The notes under the pieces: model-generated
What the model was told of the DNA's origin: nothing
Databases searched by the model: none
What the model saw: only the letters and a program-made list of their open reading frames with translations
Part shown: positions 1-10,681 of the stretch, piece by piece
How positions within the stretch are numbered: the first letter of the stretch is position 1
Layout: every line of letters begins with the position of its first letter
Translations under genes and position numbers: made by a program
Source: Arctopsyche grandis
Taxonomy: Eukaryota; Arthropoda; Insecta; Trichoptera; Hydropsychidae
Reading direction: 5' to 3'
Length of the DNA: 64,000 nucleotides
NCBI RefSeq assembly: GCF_051622035.1
Contig: NC_135361.1
Coordinates: 9,243,001-9,307,000, forward strand

Positions 1-31
1 AATATACATAAAAAAAAAAACAGAAATACAA

Positions 32-530
32 TTATGCTAAAGAAGAATTACAGAAATTAAATCCTTTAGTTTTAAAAAAAGTATCAAGCTTATTCTTAAA
101 AATATTAACGTTATCAGAGGTTACTATATCATCGGGAAGACTATTCCAAACTGAAACCACTCTGTTTGAAAAGAATGAATCTCTGATCAATTTATTAGAT
201 TTTTCTTTTTGGAGTCTAAGCGAGTGACCTCTGAGGTGAGTGTTTACGTTAAATGTAATAAGGTTAGACATATGTATGACAATTATAGTGATTATTAAGT
301 ATTTTATAGACTTTGATTAAGTCACCTCTAGTTCTTCTCGTCTCCAATGTAGTGAGATTCATTCTTTTAAATCTTTCGTTATAAGAAAGTGATTTGAGTT
401 CAGAAGGAATCTTTGTAATTCTCCTTTGAACCCTTTCAATACATGTAATATCCTTTTTAAAATGAGGATTCCACATGTTAAAAGCGTATTCTAGTCTATC
501 AGTTAAAATATATGGGAACTTATTTATTCG
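32..530 (-). pseudogene. LINE reverse-transcriptase C-terminal remnant (CR1/Jockey-like)
   Basis: Two overlapping minus-strand reading frames together give the end of a non-LTR retrotransposon protein. The segment from about 530 to 264 reads like the conserved stretch before the C-terminus: an LEYA/VWNP-type motif, then ERVQRR, LSYNER and GDLIKVYKILN. The segment 271-32 reads RGHSLRL, then FFSNRVVSVWNSLP, then a terminal stop. A frameshift near 265-290 separates the two parts, so the copy is dead. The A-rich sequence at 5-20 fits the 3' tail. A more decayed copy of the same family is at about 57110-57560. Clade assignment (CR1, Rex or a Jockey relative) is from motif memory only. Confidence 0.8.
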
Positions 531-2434
531 TTATGTATCCTATATATGTGCACTACATTATTGAAGTATATAGTTGAATGCTAGTTTGTTTATAGTTTTC
601 AATTAAGTACTACCATCAAATTTCGTACTCTAACTTAAACTATGGACAGAATCAAAGGAATTTCATGCACAATTTTCTGAAAAAGTTTGAGCAACACTAG
701 ATAATTTAGGCTATTATACAATAAAAATTATATTTTAGTTGATTTCCTCTGCTTTCATCATTGGGCATTTTATTGATTGTACCAAAATTTTATACATATG
801 ATGTAAATGTGTCGTTTTGTCTTCCTGTTAAATTTTGATTTCATAAAACTCGTAAAATTGCCTACAGCCCGGTCGCGTCTAGTCGAATTGAGACGAAATA
901 TTCAAATTAGACAATTAAAAGCTTTTATGCGTTTCCTGGGTATATACGTGAAAATATGCAGTTATTTTAATTGTTTAATCGATCATTTGTAAAGGCTAAT
1001 TTATGCAACGTTGAAGAACATTACATTAATTAAAAATCATAAAAATGCTCACGCATTTCGAAATGTCATTTGTTAATCGACGAAAATTTATGAATAATTA
1101 ATTAAAGTGTCCATAATACGTCGCTAAATTGCATTTCGAAGAAGTTTCCAATCGCAAATCGTAAATAAACGGTTTCTCGGCGCTACAAAACGACATGTAT
1201 TTTATTGTTAACTATGAAAACTACTCGTATAACATGACAGTTAAGCTCTAATGTGATTATCTTATTAATTTTAGATTAACATACCAATAGTGTATTTACA
1301 CGGCGAATCTTGATAAAATCATATTCCAATACATACCTACAAAGAGGAATCGTTTGGATCCGTACGACACTTTTATTAGAATGAAAATCCACTGTGAACA
1401 TTTTTAATTTAAAAAAAACATTATGATAATTAATTTATTTAAGCTATTGATGAGTAAAATAAACATGTTTTTATCAATAATTGAAATTTAATAAACAAAA
1501 ATTTAAGTTCTCGTTTATATTTTAAACATTTTGTAACATCGATATGAAGATTTGAAAGGGATTGTTTTCGAGCATTATATGAAGACTCTATGCTTACGTA
1601 AAATATACTAGATTTATAACAGTCGATTAAAGTAATGCGAGTGGGGTAGAATATCTACTATAAATATCCACCGTTTTTCCAATCTTTCTACATACAACTC
1701 AGATTCGAAAAGCCTTGGGGTACGCCAACGCAATGCAAGTTCACAATTCATCCACAAAAGCTCCGGTTGAAAGCTCGTTTAAAGCGAGCGCAAGGCAATA
1801 AACACCACAAACATAATAGTAATAGGAAATACACGTAACGAAACGTATACCGCCTTTGTGCTTTGTGAATTATGCTTCTTTCATGAGAGGTAAAAGGTCG
1901 CATTTATTACTTTTATGGCTTCATTCCGAACTAGCGCGTGCCACTAAACGAAATTTGTGGCGTGTGAAAAGTGAACCAAAGGTCTCGCCTATGTAGACCT
2001 CCCTAATGAAACGTCTTATATCATCTCGACTTGACTGATTGTTATTATCATCACAAGTGTATTTATATTCTGAAACGATTGGTTTTCTATGCACATAACG
2101 GATTCGGTTTCGACGCGGCCGACACTCTTTAACTGTGACAGTTAACTTGAACCGAACTCATTACGCATATAATGTGTTTGAATAATCCGACTCGTGACGA
2201 TTGTTACGTAGTCGTGTATGCGCGTTGTTGCTTCGGTGATTTGTATGTTTGAAAGTTTTGTTCCGACACCTACTCATTTGTAAGGAGTCTAATCCAGAAT
2301 ATCCGGATTTCAATACATATTACGATTGGTACAAATTTATATCAAATAGAAAACTAGAGTCAAAGTTACTATACGAAGATCAGACACAACTGAACACACA
2401 CAACATATTAAAAATTATTTTTTTTCATTAATAG
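531..2434. other. Intergenic or upstream region, no gene recognised
   Basis: I see no convincing coding exon here; the short reading frames have low-complexity A+T-rich composition. A TATAAATA sequence at 1659-1666 followed by TCAGATT at 1699-1705 resembles core promoter elements, but the spacing (about 42 bases) is too long to be persuasive. The missing first exon of the spaetzle-like gene might lie here or beyond the left edge. Confidence 0.4.
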
Positions 2435-3080
2435 CACTGTTCAACACGAAAAATGGTTCAGAGATGAGATATGACTTTTCTTATAGATCCATGCCCAGTA
2501 AACACGAATCTGGTAATAAAAAATGACGATTGACTTGAGATTCGGAGATATATGTGTTTTTTAAATCGGGCTCCACTAGTACGAGTTTTTAGTTCGTAAT
2601 TTTACCGATTTAAAATTCAGCACACTTCTAATTAACGCTTTTAAACAAAAACAAAAATTAGTGTGGCCAGAACATTATTCCAATAAATATGTTTCAATCG
2701 AAAATACTCAATATAAAATAGTATTAGCAGTGGGAAAAAATCCCAAGTGAAAATACGTACTTTTGACTTTTGATTTAAACTGGACGACTATTTAGAGAGA
2801 TTTGAAAGCTGAAAAGTACTACAAATGAAAGATAAAATACCCGACTATAGATTCTAATATTCATTTTGAACAGAAAATTGACAGATTTTGAGACATCGAC
2901 CGAACAACACCAAGATATAGAAAAATCGCGCGATTTAAAAAAACACATACATATATCTCCGAATCTCGAGCCAATCAACATTTTGTATTACCAGATTCGT
3001 GTTTACTGGGCATAGATCTATAAGAAAAATCATATCTCGTCTCTGGACTAAAAAAAAAAGTCGTCATTTGTCGAACAGTG
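2435..3080. mobile_element. MITE with long terminal inverted repeats starting CACTGTTC
   Basis: The left end (CACTGTTCAACA...) and the reverse complement of the right end (CACTGTTCGACA...) match over about 140 bases. The shared run includes ATGCCCAGTAAACACGAATC and GATTCGGAGATATATG. The element is 646 bases long with no coding capacity. A second, right-truncated copy in the opposite orientation is at 60514-61010, and another partial copy starts at 59805. I could not see a clean target-site duplication (left flank ATAG, right flank TAAT), so the superfamily is unassigned. Confidence 0.8.
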
Positions 3081-3217
3081 TAATTTATCTCAATAGTTTG
3101 TAAGAACCGTATATAATATATAATATGTATTAAGAATGGAAATTATGTATATTTTTTTTGTTTTGAAAGTAAAATTTTATTTAAGAAATATCATAAAACT
3201 ATAAATATATTATGATC

Positions 3218-3560
3218 AGCAGGGTATATTAATGGTTAAAGTGTAATACTTTCAATTGTATGGTCACGGTTTCAATCGCTGGCTGTGTTGCTGGTCAGAC
3301 CTTGAATGTATATGTGACCAAAGTCGATCGTTTCCTATCAGAGTTCGCCAATTTATCTGATTTGATTGAAAAAATTCCAACAAATTGACATCCCCGTCCT
3401 ATTTCTCTCAAAATTCGAACTTACAGCATCTCGAATTCACTGATTTGTTAAAAAAATGCTGCAAATTTGTCCATAAATGTCTGTATGATTGTTTATCGAT
3501 GTTCAATTTTCATCAATTTTCAATGATGATATCAATTTTCAACCATTGATATCGTGTAAA
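3218..3560 (+). repeat. tRNA-like SINE copy (divergent head) with shared core
   Basis: The block from 3238 has a degenerate tRNA-promoter look (AATGGTTAAAGTG as A box, GGTTTCAATCGC as B box). It is followed by the core TGCTGGTCAGACCTTG, CGATCGTTTCCTATCAGAG and GCCAATTTATCTGATTTGAT. That core recurs in every other SINE of this window. Together with its left flank and the neighbouring MITE, it recurs in inverted orientation at 60050-60510. Confidence 0.65.
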
Positions 3561-3984
3561 CTAAAATGAATCGGTGTATACCTGTATAAATAAATTATTT
3601 TCTGAATATCTCATGATTTGTTACTTATTGTTAAATAATTTGATTTGATTCTTAACTAGCCCATAAAAATAATATGGACGATGTTTTCTGAAATACAAAA
3701 TACTAAAATTATTTCTGGTATTGTTTAAAATAATACAAAATCCAGATCATATGTGAAATATATTCGGAAAGCTTTCAACTCCTGCTTCATAACATTTCAA
3801 AAATGTTTTTAAGACACAATTTCAGTTATTAAAAAATTATTTATCTATTTTAAATGATTTTACATTGTATTTACTAAATGTAAATAATAATAATAAAATA
3901 AGATGAAAAAAAATTTAATATGCTATTTTCATTTTAAAATCGTCATGTTTCTCTACTGCTTTTTTTATTTTTTTACATATGTAT

Positions 3985-4400
3985 ATACCAGGAAGGCCTT
4001 ACAGGTAAATCCCAATGCGCCTTCCTGGCCAATTACAAATTACAATTACAATTACAAATGCAGCATTTTTATTACAAGTCGTTGAATTACGAGAAACTGA
4101 AAAACTCGCAAATTAACGAGACATCTATGAATTGTACATAAATTTTATTGTACATCAATTATACTTCAAATAGTGGTGATATAGTAGGAAGGATTTTTAG
4201 CCAATTTTTTTCCGGGAACCGTTTCAACAATGAAATCAGAGAAAATTAGCAAACTCTGATAGGAAACGATCAACCCGGAGTCACAAATCCAGGTCCGACC
4301 AACAGCATACTCTGAAAAATTCATTTTCATTCGGGCCCAGGGATTGAACCCGGCGCCTCTGGACGCTAAGCAAAAGCTTAACGACCGAGCATGCTGCTGC
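3985..4400 (-). repeat. tRNA-derived SINE (minus), intact hairpin tail
   Basis: Read on the minus strand, the tRNA-like head begins near 4400 (GCTCGGTCG then GGTTCAATCCC as B box). It continues through the common core (ACTCCGGGTTGATCGTTTCC, AGAGTTTGC) and ends at 3988-4028 in a perfect 10-bp stem, CCAGGAAGGC/GCCTTCCTGG. A T-rich (A-rich on the minus strand) run follows. Related copies are at 30560-31685 (split), 55728-56125 and 62088-62515. It lies just upstream of the first visible spaetzle exon. Confidence 0.8.
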
Positions 4401-4530
4401 TATTTTGTATCTAGTTCAATAATTCAGTCAATTTTACACCTGTAATTTAATATTTAAGGCGCTTATTGAAGTATATATCAAATGAACATATCTTTGACTA
4501 TTTCTAATGTTTTTTATTATTTATTTCCAG

Positions 4531-7500
4531 GTGTTGGCAGCTGTTTTCCTCCCGAGGTGTGGCGCCCTGGATAACAACTCGTACAGTGTGCGCCGCTCCG
4601 CTAGAAGCCTGCCGTCCCACTCCAATAATCACCTGTAATTTACCAATTTATAATCATCACTCTTATCCCAGCGTAATTTAAAATGCTTAAAATTCAAATT
4701 TAACGAGCGAAAATTAGTATCAAATCGCATATACGGCGACAATGGTCCATTTACGCACCGATGCCGCCCATGAAACTTGACCCTAAAACGTTGTGTCACA
4801 TTTTCGGTGATATATTGAGTAGTAGCCAGTCGGACACGACTCGTATTTTGAGTTTTACCTTACACTACAAATTAATTACACGAGATACCGCAATCTGTGC
4901 GACACTACCGCATTCCGAATAACGCGCTCGGTCTCTAGACCGCGGTTTGTTCTGACAGTTTCACGAGGGGCGTTTAATTACAACGATAAGGTTGTCTTCG
5001 GTGCAACGAGTAGTGTCCATTGATATATTGATATTGTCATCAGGGATGGGACATTTTTTCGGAATTAAATTTTTATGTCAAAGTATTGTAAGTTTATTAG
5101 ATGGAGACCAAAAGTAAAACAGTACACGTCACGCATATGTACCTATAGTGTATTCTTGTTTGCGAACGATAGCTATCATTATATAGAGTGCATCAATATT
5201 GGTATATAATATTTTGAATATAAAAAGTACACCAATAGTAGAGAGCTTAATTTACACACTGAATACATTTACATAATTAGTTCATGAAATATTAATGGGT
5301 ATCAATGGTGGTGAGAATACCCAGTGAGGGGGCTGCAGAGATGAATCGGGCTTTAGTAGCTCGTTGACCATACCGGGGAACAAATGCAAATAAAAATAGC
5401 ATGTATATGTACTATACTAGGAGGGCTGCAGCCCACAGCCCACGTGGACGGCAAAAATATCATGCATATTGAATATATTTGAAGGCTGCAGCCTCGCAGA
5501 CCATATGGACGAGCGGCCACTGATGGGCATAGCATTATTTTGGCATAAAAAAGTATTATTTGTATTGTTCTGCATTTACAACTCAAAAGCTTTACTTTTA
5601 ACGTGTGTAACTTAACTTTTTCTATTTGTCCTGTAGCTACTTCACCGCCGTGCGACCACCGGTGGGCGCTTAAGTTAGGTTCAAAATTGCCACGCGCCCG
5701 CACGTTAAGCTTAATTAATTTGGGTTTTTTAACAACGACATCTATGAAAAATTTTCAAAACTAACGAAATTTTTTAAAAGGTGACAAAAACATACGGAGA
5801 TGAATTGACTAGAGGAGATATTCAAAATATGAAATCTTAATTTTAAACTTTTAAACTTAGATTGACAAAATCTGTAAAATTTAGCGTTCATTTGCATCAT
5901 AAAATAAGAACGTATTAAGAAAGCGCTGAATTTTCCGAATTTTATCAACTCAATTTTTCCAATCTTAAAAATTGAGATGAGCTATTTTGATATAATTTGA
6001 GTAAATACTGAAAATCAGGTTTTTTTCGGAATTCGGCTTTTTGTTTTAGATTTTAACTTAAAATATAAAAATATAGAACCGGCTTTTTTATTTTTATATA
6101 CGGCCACAAATACCATTAAACAATAATAATATAGAACATACATAATAATAATACATAGAACAATAAAACAAAAAAAAAGGCAATATTAATATAAGAAAAG
6201 AAAAGAAAAAATATGGGTTTTAAAACTAATTATGAGTTTTAAACAATAAAATAAAATGCATTTAGCATTTGTATTAATTTGAAAAATGATGATGTAACAA
6301 CTTTTTTAAACTACATATATATTTATTAATATTAAAAAAATCAAAATGACTAAATTCGTTTCCCAGTTTATGAAGTCGGGGTAACGTTGAAATTTTTTTA
6401 TAACTAGTGGCATAATTTTTGATGTGGAATAAATAGTTGCATCTGGTAAATCTCCCCGATATATGAAAATTGATGAGGTCCACTAATTCACTACAGTCCA
6501 TAACTCCGCTGAGTACACCAAACAGACATAATATGTAGTCTAGACATAGACATAGTCTTAAAAATTATGGTCAGATTAAACTGACATACTCGGACAGGAT
6601 CTGATTTATGTATTATCACACTCGTAATCATTAAGACCGGGATCTGAAGTCATGACCAAAACTGAATTGGTGAACAGGCTTTTAATCTGTAATTGAATTG
6701 AATTTGTGCTATCTTTGCAGGTTGGAGGAGAATACAAATTCTCAGCGAGCCCACGCGTGGCTGTCGGCGCGGGAGATGCAGGCCATCGTGAAGAAAGAAT
6801 CGTTCGAGGCAGAAGGGGGTCCTGTCGACTGTTGTCCTTCTGTCCTGGAGATGGTGGAGCCTACGGGTGGCAAGAACCAGCAGGACATGTACGTGGAGTT
6901 GTACAGGGACGGCGACATCAGACAAAGGTATCTACTTGCCCCACTCCCTATCTATTACATATATACAAGCTGACATACCGAATTAAAACTAGCTGTCCTG
7001 CGTCATAGAAATTTACCGTTGGAACATTTCGTAGGAAGTAGTTAGCTAATAGTGCTTGTAGTTAGTGATTGGAGTCGTGCTATCGACAATAGAGGAAGAC
7101 GTTACCAATTCGTGTCCTAAACTTATTATCGCATATGTACATATGTACGTATGTATAAATCACTAGATAAACTAAGAACTGTTACTTTAAAAATGGGCTT
7201 TTTTGGTTTGTATATTGCATCACAGAATAATTAGTAAGAAAATTTAAATGATAATTGAAATAAAATGTAGGCGTTGTGAATTTTGACAGCCATAAATCAG
7301 AGTTGAACAAGCGTTGAATCCAAATATAGTTCACTCATGTATGTATGTGTGTTATAAATTAGATATGTATGTACATATATGTCAACTTTTTACTGTTCAT
7401 ATATGAGCCTTTATATTTGATAAGTCCACTTTTCTTCATTTCGAGAAATATTTCGCAAAACATTAAATATAATGCTTTGCGTTTATTAATATTTAAAAAT

Positions 7501-10408
7501 TCTGCTTTTTCGAGATTCTGGATATATCGAATTAAACGATGCGGTGCAAACGATCGAAAAGCGCCAGACAGACTGAACCACAGATTAACGACACGTGTAC
7601 CTTATGCGTGCGCACTGCTCGCACTTACACTAAGAGAAATCTACCCGAAGTCCCAACATACCTACCCTGTATACGTTCTGTGCTTCTACTTTATTTTATT
7701 TTTATTATACAACATCAATTAATCAAACACACTCATCTAACAGATTGCTCCAAAGCGACGAGTGTGCTAAAAAGATTAAGAAATTTTACAATTAAAAATA
7801 CTTAAATAAAGAAAAGATGACTAAATAAAACATGACATAGAAAAAAAGAATTCTTAATAAATTCATAATTAAATAAACTAACTCAACCTTTCTAAATGGT
7901 CGCGACTTCCGTAACTTAGGAAGTGGTGCAGAGAATGAAGAGAGATGTGACAAATGTCATTGGCACCATCCAGTGAATTTAAGAAACGGAGGCTACGAGG
8001 AATGGGAGAATAACTAAAAGCCACAGTTCTAGCCAGAGGAGTGTGAAAAAGGGGACGATGGCAGGTCCATATCCCACTATCCGGAGCATGGAGGCCCAAC
8101 TCAGCCAGGATAGATGGACAGGAGATATAGCCTCTAAATATGGAAAACAAGAACTTGATGAGGGCAACACTCATTCTGATACTTTAGTTCCGAATTTTTC
8201 CTTATTAAATTATTAAAAACTCGCCAGAAAGATCCAACTCAATTTTAATAATTACCATTTTAATAATTGCATCTGTGCACATCGAAAGGTTACTCGTCAT
8301 CTGATGTGCAATCTATCATTCGTGAAGTCGAGAATTGCGTTTAAAGCAGCCATCCAGTTCATCTGTGGTTCAATCTGTCTGGCGCTTTTCGATCGTTTGC
8401 ACCAAACCCCGAATTAAAATATGTGATAACAATTTGCGAATGAAGTCAAACAAAAATAGTGTTTTTTGAAATGAAAATTGGGTTTCCGCCACTTTCAAAT
8501 ATTATGGCTTATTCTATATGTAGCTACTGATCTAATGATCATATTATCTATTTTACACATTATTTTATTTTGTTAGTATTTATAGTATTTCCTTATTAAA
8601 ATGTAAATGTATACAGCATTATTGTATGATGGCGGTAAGCGTAGCTCAAAAACCATTTACAATTTATTCTTATAAATGTTCATAATTAATTTTATACATC
8701 CAGTATTTTCAACAAAATTCTCTTTAAAGTCAACGATCAAAAGCAAATTGTATTTGGGTAATCCGCTCTTGTACCTGTAAGGTATTAAAAATTAGATTAT
8801 GATACTAGAGCACCAAGCAACATAAGTATATGAAAGATCTAACCCTTGTCAAACTGCATTTTTAACATACCAATCTTATCCCCAACAGTAAATTATAGCT
8901 GTAATTGCAAATTTAATTAACTTTAGATGTCTAAATTTACTCATAAGACTCATACTTACGATATTTTATTGTAATTAGGTGCGAGGATACTTTGTACAAA
9001 GGTTTTTGAAAACTATTTGAAAGATCTACTGCTTTATAGTTCATCGCTATGGAGGCAGCTGGTTGACCGCACATCATAGTCACGATCCTCAGTGATGAGG
9101 GAACCGACAGCAATATAGTTCATCGCTTAAACGATTCTATAAGATTATACCCATGTAGAAAAAACAATTTTGTTTGTACACTAGTTGGAATATTGGTGGA
9201 TAAATGCTATTTAAAAAGCACAAACCAATCATTTTACTCCTCTTTAGATACATACATGTAGGGATCCCAAATATTCGTCGACTTCAACTATTCGAATATC
9301 GAATAGTAAATCAAAAGCTATTCGAATATTCGAATATTCGAATACAAAAATTTAAAAAAATTTGAATTAATCATCTTATTATTATTAACCACCTCGTTTT
9401 TACAGCCAATAATACTTTATAATCTAATTTTTTTATTTTATTTATTCATTATGATTTCTTGTAAAAATATACATATATTTCACCGGTGACTTCTTAAATA
9501 TTCGTATTATTTTTCTATAATGTTTTTTAAAATTTGGTAGAGATTATTATCGATCAGAAAGTTTCAAACATTTCCGTATTTAATGAATACAAATCTGTTT
9601 CTTCATTTTTATCACAATTATCCCCATTATACATATATTTCATTTCCTTCATAATCGTCGGCTTCTTCGTCATCACTCTTTTCATGTTGATTTTGTGTAT
9701 TTAGTTTATAAAAAAATATATACACGAATAATATTCGAATAGTTGATGATATATTCGAATAACGAATAGCTGAAAAATCAGACGAATAATTCGAATATTC
9801 GATTGGGATCCCTACATACATGCAGAAGATCACTTTCATCCTCAATTCTCAACATTACCCTACCATAATAGTAAACCAACCTTGCCCCTTCAAAGTAGAG
9901 TCATAACAATTGGCAGATCAGTATATCTAAGAATTCCCATAATATGTATATTATATAGGTAGATATGTTTTATATGAAAAAGATAACTAACCATCCAATA
10001 TACTTAATATTTCTAACAAATCAGCTAAATTCAACAAAATTACTTAAAAATGGTTTCTCTTCCAGGTTCTACGAGCTGTCATGTCGCACGGATGTGGAGG
10101 ACATGCCATGTCGATTCGTGGATCGCAGATTGTACAACCAGTCGAAGTGTGCACAGAAGTACTCGTACTCGTACGCACTTGTAAGGGACACGGGGACGGA
10201 GCCCAGAGCCCATCGACACTTCCCGGCCCTTCCCACAGGGGGATGGATGTTGGACTACATTCGCGTTCGAAGTGGCTGTGCTTGCGAGCTGACCACGCCC
10301 AAACGCAAACTTCGGCACCCCCAAGAACATCTGCATCGTACCCAGGACCACCATCACCCTCAGGAGCGTCGGCGTTCCCAGCAACGTCATAAGCAGCCTC
10401 CTGCGTAG
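4531..10408 (+). CDS. Spaetzle-family cystine-knot cytokine (5' partial)
   Basis: Three exons join in phase: 4531-4634, 6721-6927 and 10066-10408 (TAG stop). Donors are CT|GTAATT and AG|GTATCT; acceptors are TTTCCAG, CTTTGCAG and CTTCCAG. The visible 217 residues start inside what looks like the tail of a signal peptide (VLAAVFLPRCGAL). An RRSAR basic stretch at residues 21-25 follows, then a C-terminal knot with seven cysteines at about 72, 73, 110, 119, 132, 175 and 177. Family-like motifs include CCPSV, QRFYELSC, PCRF, YSYSYALV and DYIRVRSGC. Spaetzle proteins are secreted, proteolytically matured dimeric ligands of Toll receptors. The match looks closer to the Spz3-Spz6 group (I favour Spz6) than to Spz1, but this is unproven. 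A His/Gln/Arg-rich tail of about 30 residues follows the knot. The start-codon exon is not visible; intron 2 carries three MITE insertions. Confidence 0.88.
4635..6720 (+). other. Intron 1 visible of spaetzle-like gene
   Basis: This is non-coding. The 4860-5000 part is less A+T-rich than its surroundings. The 5320-5710 part holds two copies of a GGCTGCAGCC-centred unit (near 5424 and 5484), each followed by a TGGACG motif; it is probably a decayed repeat. Reading frames here show no conserved motifs. Confidence 0.5.
7537..8410. mobile_element. Nested non-autonomous element with 8-bp target duplication
   Basis: The insert is bounded by direct repeats GAATTAAA (7529-7536 and 8411-8418). Its ends are inverted repeats sharing GGTGCAAACGATCGAAAAGC and CTGAACCACAGAT, about 45 bases each. 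An 8-base duplication suggests a hAT-type transposase, although the outermost bases (CGATGC left, GGGGTTT on the right complement) are not a textbook hAT terminus. Inside is a minus-strand remnant (7878-8174) resembling a LINE C-terminus (PLARTVAFSYSPIPRSLRFL). Confidence 0.75.
7878..8174 (-). pseudogene. LINE ORF2 C-terminal-like fragment
   Basis: This is a 98-codon minus-strand frame. It reads CHRPLFHTPLARTVAFSYSP, then RSLRFLNSL and SLHSLHHFLSY, a pattern common at the C-termini of insect non-LTR polymerases (HPPxART...SP..R..R.LN). The similarity is by eye only. It sits inside the nested element at 7537-8410, suggesting capture of, or insertion of, a LINE scrap. Confidence 0.4.
9035..9127. 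mobile_element. 65-base insert flanked by 14-base direct repeats
   Basis: TATAGTTCATCGCT occurs at 9035-9048 and again at 9114-9127. Between them lies 65 bases of less A+T-rich sequence (begins ATGGAGGCAGCTGG, includes ATCCTCAGTGATGAGG). A long variable target duplication around a very short insert is the signature of a strongly 5'-truncated LINE-type retroposition. The insert resembles the extreme 3' end of an insect LINE (WRQLV-type reading), but that identification is tentative. Confidence 0.6.
9259..9814. mobile_element. hAT MITE (TAGGGATCCC termini, TSD CATACATG)
   Basis: A perfect 8-bp target-site duplication, CATACATG (9251-9258 and 9815-9822), encloses a 556-base element. Its termini are TAGGGATCCCAAATATTCG on the left and, on the right complement, TAGGGATCCCAATCGAATA. 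TAGGG fits the hAT terminal consensus and 8 bp is the hAT duplication length. Both subterminal regions are packed with ATTCGAATA-type palindromes, possibly transposase-binding arrays. No transposase is present. Inserted in the last intron of the spaetzle-like gene. Confidence 0.9.
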
Positions 10409-10675
10409 CCAACACCGCAACACCCACAGGCGTCAGTTTCATACCAAAGTATAGGCGTAACACTACCACTATATTCTACACTAGTGTCTTCTATCTTGTA
10501 AACGCATCCCCTATTATTATCTGCTCTCAAGACTGGGGTCGTTCGAAAAGCATCCACGTTCACAATGCACGCTTATTATGCACATATAAACATAGCTAAA
10601 TATATTTCAAACTGTTTATCTAGTATTGCCTGCTTCCAAGTGGTGTTATCCAATTTCCATAAGCAACGGGCTTGC

Positions 10676-10681
10676 AATAAA
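10676..10681 (+). terminator. Possible poly(A) signal of spaetzle-like gene
   Basis: AATAAA lies 268 bases after the stop codon at 10406-10408. It is the first canonical hexamer downstream on the + strand, so a 3' UTR of about 0.3 kb is plausible. Confidence 0.45.

Larger units (their letters stand above)
7403..8525. mobile_element. MITE interrupted by a nested insertion
   Basis: The outer parts (7403-7536 and 8411-8525) match a family whose other copies are at 47808-48060 (+) and 51978-52270 (-). Shared motifs are CTTCATTTCGAGAA, CGCAAAACATTA, TTCTGCTTTT and GATTCTGGA near one end, and ACTTTCAAATAT near the other. The ends are imperfectly inverted (around GAGCCCTTATATTTGAAAGTG). The uninterrupted copies are about 250-300 bases, which shows directly that 7537-8410 was inserted later. 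Lies in the second visible intron of the spaetzle-like gene. Confidence 0.75.

Noticed and set aside
6706..7008. Second + frame over spaetzle exon 6721-6927
   Set aside because: The other frame joins both neighbouring exons in phase and carries the family motifs.
10044..10469. Two long minus-strand frames over the spaetzle knot exon
   Set aside because: They are shadows of the GC-rich + strand exon, which carries the conserved cysteine knot and matching splice phases.
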